Origin: Nilaparvata lugens
Lineage: Eukaryota > Arthropoda > Insecta > Hemiptera > Delphacidae
Length of the DNA: 64,000 nucleotides
Reading direction: 5' to 3'
NCBI RefSeq assembly: GCF_014356525.2
Contig: NC_052505.1
Location: forward strand, 2,538,759 to 2,602,758
A program made the position numbers and the translations under genes. The notes beneath the pieces are model-generated. The model saw nothing but the letters and a program-made list of their open reading frames with translations. It did no database searches and was not told where the DNA came from. How positions within the stretch are numbered: position 1 is the first letter of the stretch; each line of letters opens with the position of its first letter. Shown piece by piece: positions 56,898-64,000 of this stretch.

Positions 56898-57500
56898 TCA
56901 TTCCACCGTTTGTTAACTGGGGTATGACACAACAATGCAAGCTTATCAATCTTGAGGCTTCCAGGTTCTATTAAAACAATCAAGGATTGATATTTGTAGA
57001 TTGATTGTTCCTGATTGACATTTTTCGAAATCATCCATTCCAAATTGAATAAAATTCATTCAATTCCACATTCCATAATTGAATCGTCAGTTACAGATGT
57101 TACGGAAGTAATTTTCTGAGAACCACTTTTTGTAAATCTCTTTTTGACAGGATGATGGTCTGTTTTAATTGAAATTTCATAGCTAACGAAGTCATCATTT
57201 AGAAGCGAATGGAAAAAGGCCTGTTCAGTGATACGAACAGAAACGACGAGGGGATTGATTCTAATTGTTTCGCTCCTGCCCACTCACTTGTTATATTCGT
57301 GTTACAATAAGTCCAGTTACACACACATCGATTTCTGAGCGTACGATGTTTACCGTCCTTATCACGGTAGGCATGTATGGGGATGTCAAGAAATCTTACG
57401 TCCAAAAATCGATGTGAATGTAACTTTCTTAAGAGGCATTCTTATTTATTGATAATATTTAATCTCATTACTCTCCCACATGCCATGAACAATACAGAAT
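56898..57500. other. No recognised gene
   Basis: Short open stretches on the minus strand have no domain. CGTACGATG and ACGTCCAAAAATCGATGTGA words near 57340-57415 look like imperfect mirror repeats of CATCGATTTCTGAG. Confidence 0.35.
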
Positions 57501-58099
57501 ATCGGCGCTTCGAGCTTCGCTCGTTATTTATTTATTGATAAACAGAACACAATTCTTCAAAATGATTGAGGAGAGACTAACAGACACAGCCCAAAACTGT
57601 TTCTTCCCCGAATTTTCACTTAAGGTGTGTACAGATATACGCGCCTCCAACACGCTCCCCGCACGCCCCGCACCTGCTCCGCAATCGCTCCGATCATGAA
57701 CGTTACGCGAGATGTTACGCCATGGTTCGATTGAGGTTCGAAATATGTTCGAAGGATGATCGATCGCGCGCTTGTTGTATTGTTGACTTCGCTACAATCT
57801 AACCTCACAAATGTGAAACGTCCAATCCAGCTGATCGGGTGACAAAACTAAATAAAATAATCTGACCAGGGGATTGCTGGGTAGTCTAATAATACATTAT
57901 GTTTATACTAGTAGTTCTGCGAACAGTAGACCTCGCTCATGAATACAACTTTCAATCTGATGAAAAGGGCCAGTACAGGAAGTACAGTATATTGTGAAGA
58001 TTTAGACATGATTGTCATCTATTATTTTCTCCATTGAAAGTGCTAGAGACACTGTTTCCAGGGACACCGGACTTATCAAGGAGTACTCTTATATCAAAT

Positions 58100-58335
58100 A
58101 CATACCTTTTAAATGAAAAAGACTGAGAGATTGTCAAAAAACCACAGATTTATTGATACTCAGAAAGACTGGTTTCGGTCATTATCAGAGTTTATCAGAG
58201 ATTGACAATGGTGTAATTACCGAAACCGGTATTTCTAAGTATCAATAAATCTGTGGTTTTTTGACAATTTCTTGGTCTTTTTAGTTCAATGTTTATAATT
58301 ACAACAATATCAACTTCTCAACTACACAAAAAGGA
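58100..58335. mobile_element. Family P MITE
   Basis: AAAAAGACTGAGAGATTGTC, CACAGATTTATTGATACTC, GATTGACAATGGTGTAATTA and the mirror TTTCTTGGTCTTTTTAGTTC. Tail ACTTCTCAACTACACAAAAA. Confidence 0.7.
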
Positions 58336-58578
58336 AAAATTACCTTTATACCTTTACATACACATCTTTCTCTACAACTGCAGTTTTGGACTCCAATACA
58401 ATAAAGATTTTTTTAAAATAATTTATCCAATTAATTTGTTAAATCAATTTAATAATAATAATAATAATAAGATGATTCAATTTAATAATTCTATCTCATC
58501 ATAATAATTTATTTTATAATGATTTATTATTAGAATAAGATAAAACAATATTAGTATTATCTGCAAAAAAAATCTGGC

Positions 58579-58655
58579 AGGAACGAGATTTGAACCTGGG
58601 TCCCACAGAGTGACAGACCACGGTCTAACCGACTCGCTCACCATCGGCTCGTAAC
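58579..58655 (-). mobile_element. tRNA-like SINE head
   Basis: The minus strand reads GAGCCGATGGTGAGCGAGTC, GGTTAGACCG (A-box-like) and CCCAGGTTCAAATCTCG (B-box). Followed by TGCCAG. Acceptor pairing is poor. The neighbouring 58690-58925 repeat with CCAAATTTCATCCAAATCGG and (CAAA)n is a separate dispersed end. Confidence 0.45.
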
Positions 58656-59929
58656 AATATTGATGCGAAGAATTATGGCTATGATTCGCTGTATCTTCAA
58701 AGACACATCGTTTCTGGATTGAGGTTAGTTTGGTTTTTTAATATTACAAAAAAACCAGAGGATTTATCAAAAATCGTTACACATACGTTTCTGCGTCTTG
58801 TTTCAAAGAACTTCAAACCAAATTTCATCCAAATCGGACAATAACTGCGACTGCAACAGCGGTACAAACAAACAAACAAACAGACGAAAGCCGATCGAGT
58901 TGAAACTAAGACCTCAGCTTCGCTTCGGTCAATAATAAATTTGTAATGAATATTATTATTATTTCAATCATTTTAATGTTTTATTATGAAAGGTAATGTC
59001 TGTCAATGTTTCAAAAGGTGAAAAACTTGATTGGGAGTTCTTCTTCGGCTTCTTTCTTCTAAATGCTAATATGCCGGTACCTATTATCATAAAATGCTTT
59101 TATAATTTTATATATTATTTATTTGATAATTAATAATCAATTTTGATAGTTTTATTTGCTAACACAGAGATCGTAACTATTAACAAACATTACAAACAAA
59201 CGCGTTGACCACGCGTGCGCAACTATTGGTTAGTTTCGACCTAGGAGCTTGCCAAGCTCGACCTCTTTCACACGCTCTTCTCGCGTTCCACTCTTGCTCC
59301 CCGGTCAATCATCAATCGCTCTGCTCGAGTGACGTTCGATTGCGGAGCAGAAAGAAAGTCTGTACGCACCTTTAAACACCATGTATAGTCCAAAAAGTAG
59401 GTAATGTTCCATACATGAATTGAATTCAGGTCCAATTTTCAGTACAGATATTTGAAAACCGAAAAGTTCTAATTTAGATTGTTCACAAACCAAATTGAAT
59501 AACAAAATAACACTCACTAATCACTTAAAACTGTAAAATAATGATTTACTTTGAATATGACGATATATTCCATATCATGTCAACAAATCAGATTACTGTA
59601 TTTTGATCGAGTCAATTAAAATTTCTAGATTTCTGGCGAGATACGGTGAGCTGATTGGATTACACATCTGATCTCCCACACAGGCACACGCATTTTCTGT
59701 TATCGACAGACGACGAATTCATCATCTGTTTTTTCAAGGATGAATTATCCTTCTCATGTCCTTCAGCGAGTTTCCTCAGGGATGAGACCTAGTACAATCA
59801 AATTTTATATCATAAACCTACTATGTTCCAAATTTCGTGAAAATCGTTAGAGCCGTTTTCGAGATCCGTTGAACATAAATAACGAGATATAAATATAAAT
59901 ACAGGAATTGCTCGCTTGATATAATAGGA

Positions 59930-60541
59930 TAATATGGTATCATCCATGAGTACAAATTTGAAATTCATTGATCAGCAAAAACATAAATTAATGGAAAATA
60001 CTCAAATTCAATATTGATTGAATCAGGACTCTATAGTGAGTGGACTTCAACTAATCAACGATTCAAAATAATATTCTCAGCAATGCTGGAGATGGGAAAT
60101 CCTAATTTCATTTCACAAAATCAAGAAAAGAAAACCCCCATTTTCAAAATATCTGTGTTCCCTGCTTACATGATTCATGATCCTTTTAGTCCGATGAGAT
60201 TCCTTCGGAAAACAAAAGAATTCATGTAGAAGAATCCCCAGACTTTGAATAAAATAAAGAGGAAGCGTTATGACTTCTTCTTCATCTGAATGAGAAACAG
60301 AAGCTGAGAACCAGACACAATATTTTCCCTCAGTGGGATTTTCTGCTCAGTTGAGATTGCTACTGGGAGGTTTCTAGGTCAAGTGCGTGTGTGTTCTGTC
60401 TCTAAATTTCGCTTTCTGATCAGAAATTAGACGATTTTTCACTCAAGAAAGCGCCTTATTTAGCCAAATGAAACAGTTGACCTTGGTGAATTTTCTATTG
60501 TATGAAACTATACGTACTACACTACCATCCTTTGATGATAA
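59930..60541. other. No recognised gene
   Basis: An open stretch at 60014-60229 (starts MIESGLYSEW) has no recognised domain. No splice or repeat signature is seen. Confidence 0.35.
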
Positions 60542-61310
60542 CCTCGACACATATATTATATTTTTCAGAGTATTGCAACATATGGCATACTACTGTGGGG
60601 AAATAGTAGTCATGCAGAAAATATTTTATTATTGCAAAAGAAGGTGGTCAGGGTTTTAACTGATTCTCATAGACTAGCACACTGTAAGCCTCTTTTCGTC
60701 CAGCTTAGAATAATGACAGTAGTGAATTTTTACATATATACTGTATCGTTGCATGTTTAAAAAAAATTCATCCAATTTAAAATTAAGGCATCAAACTCAT
60801 AGCTATGACACAAGAAACTGTCATAGGATTGATATTCCCTATCATAGGTTATCCAAAACAGCCAAAAGTTATGATACATTTGGTATAAAAATTTGCAATA
60901 AATTACAGATTTAATATTAGAGACAGAGAAGAAATTCAAGACGAGATTATTGAATTGGCTTGTGATAAATCCTTTTAATAGTGTTGAAGAGTTCTTTGAG
61001 AGTGAAATAATTGTTGCTTAGAGTTAAGAGGTTTCTATTTGTATTTATATATTGTTCTAAAGGCTCAAGTTGTGCTGTAAGGAATATGTTTTTTGCATTC
61101 AAATGAATATTACTGATGTATTTAAGAATCCAATTGACTTACAGTTTACTCAGGTACTGTATTATTTTCAAGACTCAGTAATGTAATTTTGTATGTACAG
61201 TTGCTGTAGAATTTGATTTTATCTTTTGTCTTACTGTATTCAATATTTGACTTTGCCTATTGTTCTAAGAATTTAACGGCAATAAAATCATATTTATTCA
61301 TTTATAGCGA
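60542..61310 (+). pseudogene. LINE fragment: jockey/CR1-like reverse transcriptase C-terminal part and 3' UTR
   Basis: In the frame set by 60542 it reads FQSIATYGILLWGNSSHAE and LLQKKVVRVLTDSHRL, the region after the catalytic core in jockey/CR1-type reverse transcriptases (family knowledge). A stop interrupts near 60757. Downstream, in another frame, come HRIDIPYHRLSKTAKSYDTF and the C-terminal EFFESE, so at least one frameshift is present. The 3' UTR ends with GGCAATAAAATCATATTTAT. 5'-truncated and inactive. Confidence 0.7.
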
Positions 61311-61788
61311 GGTATCATTTTGGAAAACATGAATATTGTTATATTATTGAAAATGTATGAGAAAATAATATGTAATGTTCCCGAATTTATGAAAAAACTC
61401 CTCTGGATGTGTCATCCAACCAGAGATATTAGTATTATTATTATTATTACTATCCATTAACCATCCATTGATTATTTATTCTATATAACCCTTTCCTTGA
61501 TGATGTTTCGGTTGTACAGAAACCGGTTACATTTTAATTATGATTAATTTCACGACCAATCAGACACGCCATTTTTTTTAAGTCTTCTCTGATTGGTTAT
61601 CGTAAAATAAATCAAGATTTAGATTTGAACGGCTTTTGAACAGAGGGTCTGGAAGTTTAATTGGATGTATAGTTTCAACAAGATGTTAATTTTTAAATGA
61701 TAAAATTTCATCATGTTGTTAAAAATTAACCAGTAGCCTCTTTTAAAAATTTGCAAGATGTAACGTTGATGTTTTTGTAAATTTATCG
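61311..61788. other. No recognised gene; short mirror words
   Basis: GATGTTTCGGTTGTACAGAA followed by ACCGGTTACATT near 61503 resembles the core of family P. A TTATTATTATTATTAC run is at 61432-61447. Confidence 0.4.
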
Positions 61789-61949
61789 CTATAGTGAGAT
61801 TCACTTTATTAAGGCAGTGGAGAAAGATGTAAGAACAACGTTGCCGATCCTCTGTCTTGTCAATGCCTTCTGTGGACGGTAGTTGATACAGTTTTATTGA
61901 TGTAATATTAACTGTTCATTCTCGTTTGAAATAATCAATTATATTTCAT
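61789..61949 (+). mobile_element. Family T MITE, left half
   Basis: CTATAGTGAGATTCACTTTA, TTGCCGATCCTCTGTCTTGT, up to the point where the family H2 element begins. Confidence 0.65.
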
Positions 61950-61955
61950 CAAATT

Positions 61956-63217
61956 ATTGACCGAGCGAAGTGAGGTCTAAGATTCAAGTCGACGGTTTGG
62001 CATTTCTCTTAATGTTTAAATGTTTGAATGTTCAAATGTTTATATGTTGCGCATTTACGGCGAAACGCGGTAATAGATTACCATGATATTTGACAGGTAT
62101 GTTCCTTTTTAAATTGCGCGTCGACGTTTATACAAGGTTTTTGGGAATTTTGCATTTCAAGAATAATATAAAAGGAAAAAGGATCCTCCTTCATACGCCA
62201 ATATCTATATATAGAAAAGCGAAATGGCACTCACTCACTGACTGACTGACTGACTGACTCACTCACTCACTCACTCGCTTAACTAAAAATCTACCGGACC
62301 AAAAACGTTCAAATTTGGTAGGTATGTTCAGTTGGCCCTTTAGAGGCGCACTAAGAAATCTTTTGGCAATATTTTAACTCTAAGGGTTGTTTTTAAGGGT
62401 TTAAAGTTCGTATTTTAGCATGTACTCTTCTTCTTCTCCCAATCTCTTAATTATAATTGAAATTTCCAAATCATATGCTACCATAGAACTATAATCTAGA
62501 TAGAGTACCTCGTCGAAACAGTTGTTAACTGGCATCTGAATTAATAATTTTGTCAGGTTGGCATTAAGTTGAGTTGACTTTGTTAGGTTGGCACCAAGTT
62601 GAAAATTTAAATGCATTTATCGCGGAAAAATTGATTGGGCGCTGCTACTTCAATCCTGGGAATATCATATTACAAGCAGTCAGGCTCGCTTCGCTCGCCA
62701 TAATCGTTTAGCCAGTCGTTTAGTCTGGACCCCCGACTGGATTGTCCTAATATATGATAAAAATGCCCAAATGAAAAATGCAGGCGAGCGAAGCGAGCCT
62801 GCTGATCTCATCTTGGACGATCCAGTCGGGGGTCCAGGGGGCGGAGCCCCCTGGCTAGACGGATATGGCGAGCGAAGCGAGCCTGACGGCTAGTTAGAGT
62901 ATAAATCAGACTATAGAATTATTTATCATGAATCAGCTGTCTAGTGGACTATAATACTACTCTTTCAAAAACATCGAGCATCTTTAAAATGAGTTAATCA
63001 ACGTTGTAGACAGTTGCAGCCAGACCTGATAACAGCGCTCACACTCACATTCCAGGACGACACGTCACGGTACGGTAGGACAGAAAGCTCTATGTTTACA
63101 TAGGATTTTTTCTAGACTTTTTAAATTGATAAATTATTTATTAATTTTCGAGAAAACATAACAACAGGTCAATGTAACTTACTGAGCGCGAGGTCCACTG
63201 TTCATAGAACTACTAGT
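61956..63217 (+). mobile_element. Family H2 Helitron-like element interrupted by Helitron H1
   Basis: 5' piece 61956-62203 (TTGACCGAGCGAAGTGAGGT to CATACGCCAATA), 3' piece 62894-63217 (TTAGAGTATAAATCAGACTA to CATAGAACTACTAG). The pieces are contiguous in the copies at 29936 and 46513. Confidence 0.65.
62204..62893 (+). mobile_element. Non-autonomous Helitron (family H1), copy 3, exact insertion site visible
   Basis: Starts TCTATATATAGAAAAGCGAA after A at 62203, ends CGAGCCTGACGGCTAG at 62893 before T. The joined flanks read CCAATA/TTAGAG, identical to the uninterrupted family H2 copies near 30160 and 46730. Near the 3' end a strong hairpin has arms CCAGGGGGC and GCCCCCTGG (62836-62856). Also includes CGACTGG/CCAGTCG mirror blocks. 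Non-coding. Confidence 0.88.
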
Positions 63218-63270
63218 ATAAATAATATTGAATTTCCAACATGATATATTAAGGTTACTGAGAATGATCG

Positions 63271-63648
63271 CTATAGTGAGTTCCACGTTATAATGGCAGT
63301 GGAGATCGATGTAAGAACAACGTTGCCGATCCTCTGTCTTGTCAATGCCTTCTATAGACGGTAGTTGATACAGGTTCATTGATGTAATATTAACTGTTCA
63401 TTCTCGTTTTAAATTATCAATCATATTTTATCAAGCAAGAGATTATAATTCTTCAATAATTCCATAATGAATTTTCATAATTAAGATTATTTTGTTTATC
63501 ATTTATTGATTCTACATTGTTAAAAGATGACCTGGCAACAGAGCAGAACAAGAAAGAGATAGCGCTATCCGCTTTGTTGCATGATATACAAGGACAGCAA
63601 TACCATTGCTAATTGAACACAGCCATTATAACATGGACCTCATTATAT
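63271..63648 (+). mobile_element. Family T MITE, full copy
   Basis: CTATAGTGAGTTCCACGTTA to ATAACATGGACCTCATTATA, 378 bases, with all interior blocks. Confidence 0.8.
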
Positions 63649-64000
63649 ACATTATTCCTTTCTCATAAACAATATGTGAGAACAACTGTTCTGTGAGATT
63701 TCATACACGTTGGATATTTCTATTTTATCTTATAATTCAATCGTGTAAATTCCTTTGTCCGAAACAAACATTTCAGGAAATGATTTGCGCACAATTCCAT
63801 GCCATTTCCATTCCCCACAATGCTATTGTCCAAAATATGGCTGCCGTAAATTATCGCTCTTTTCCCTCGATTTCAGTCGATTGCAACTCCTCAGCACGCC
63901 GAAAAAGCTTTATAGGCAATAATTCAGGAAAACTGTGTGCCGTGTAGCAAAGAACCAGCAAGAGGCCATCGTATTGTTATTCAAAAGAAAGGCCTATTAT
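63649..64000. other. Unassigned right edge
   Basis: An open stretch at 63693-63947 (starts MRFHTRWIFL) has no recognised domain and no convincing exon borders, although CGATTTCAG at 63873 could act as an acceptor. Base composition becomes less AT-rich after 63780. Confidence 0.35.

Larger units (their letters stand above)
57624..59371. mobile_element. PIF/Harbinger-like element, 1.75 kb, TTA duplication
   Basis: Left AGGTGTGTACAGATATACGC, right mirror TCTGTACGCACCT. TTA at 57621-57623 and 59372-59374. The ends match the 165-bp MITEs at 45240 and 50346, so it could be a longer relative. No transposase is visible; the interior holds a family H2 end (57908), a family P MITE (58100-58335) and a tRNA-like SINE head. 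Confidence 0.75.
57501..59929 (-). mobile_element. Family C2 Helitron-like element, full length with insertion
   Basis: On the minus strand starts TCCTATTATATCAAGCGAGC at 59929, has CGTGAAAATCG/GAGCCGTTTTCGAG near 59840 (plus reading), and ends with AACGAGCGAAGCTCG near 57508 and CGCCGAT at 57501. Removing the 1748-base Harbinger-type element leaves about 680 bases, close to 6854-7489. Confidence 0.6.

Noticed and set aside
63693..63947. A third exon of the receptor gene at the right edge
   Set aside because: The peptide lacks the cysteine-rich pattern expected next and the borders are weak.

Overview
This window looks like non-coding, repeat-saturated DNA from a large insect genome, probably a hemipteran such as a planthopper (inference). 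The reasons are an interstitial TTAGG-type telomeric array, canonical GT-AG introns, AT-rich DNA, and dense nested transposons (Helitron-like elements, MITEs, tRNA-derived SINEs, LINE ends, one LTR element). There is no bacterial gene organisation, no CRISPR array, no rRNA operon, and I see no autonomous viral genome.

Only two segments look like host coding sequence. They are plus-strand exons at 25077-25260 and 45916-46039, joined in frame by a phase-2 intron of about 20.7 kb. The predicted peptide resembles the extracellular domain of the GPR158/GPR179/Smog class of orphan class C GPCRs. The rest of the gene was not found and probably lies beyond both edges, so the window is mostly introns of one long receptor gene.

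Layout. 1-4020: direct repeats, a 61-bp minisatellite and a large foldback made of diverged ~110-bp repeats. 4738-8190: a ~1.33-kb composite unit in tandem; copy 1 carries a hAT-like insertion with an 8-bp duplication, and copy 2 shows the empty site. 9225-18019: an LTR retrotransposon on the minus strand with 2.5-kb near-identical LTRs, a CTAT target duplication, a tRNA-Lys-like primer site and a broken gag-like region, but no pol. 18112-24600: tandem MITEs, a SINE fragment and a three-level nest (Harbinger-type MITE inside a palindromic MITE inside a hairpin-terminated element). 25077-45915: the exon pair and the intron, holding microsatellite-centred elements, a LINE fragment, SINEs and CT arrays. 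46510-52110: a Helitron-like element, telomeric repeats and a ~3.2-kb GA-rich array punctuated by one retroposon family. 52689-64000: three short Helitrons with exact A/T insertion sites, more MITEs, a 1.75-kb Harbinger-type element inside another transposon, and a LINE reverse transcriptase remnant.

The transposon families do not work together as a pathway. Most visible structure is insertion history, and several empty sites can be read from sister copies inside this window. I found no convincing new functional system. The strongest unusual items are the LTRs that carry an internal copy of their own primer-site junction, the arginine/histidine-rich repeats in the gag-like protein, the tandem composite unit, and a short GAGCGAAG hairpin core shared by otherwise different repeat families.
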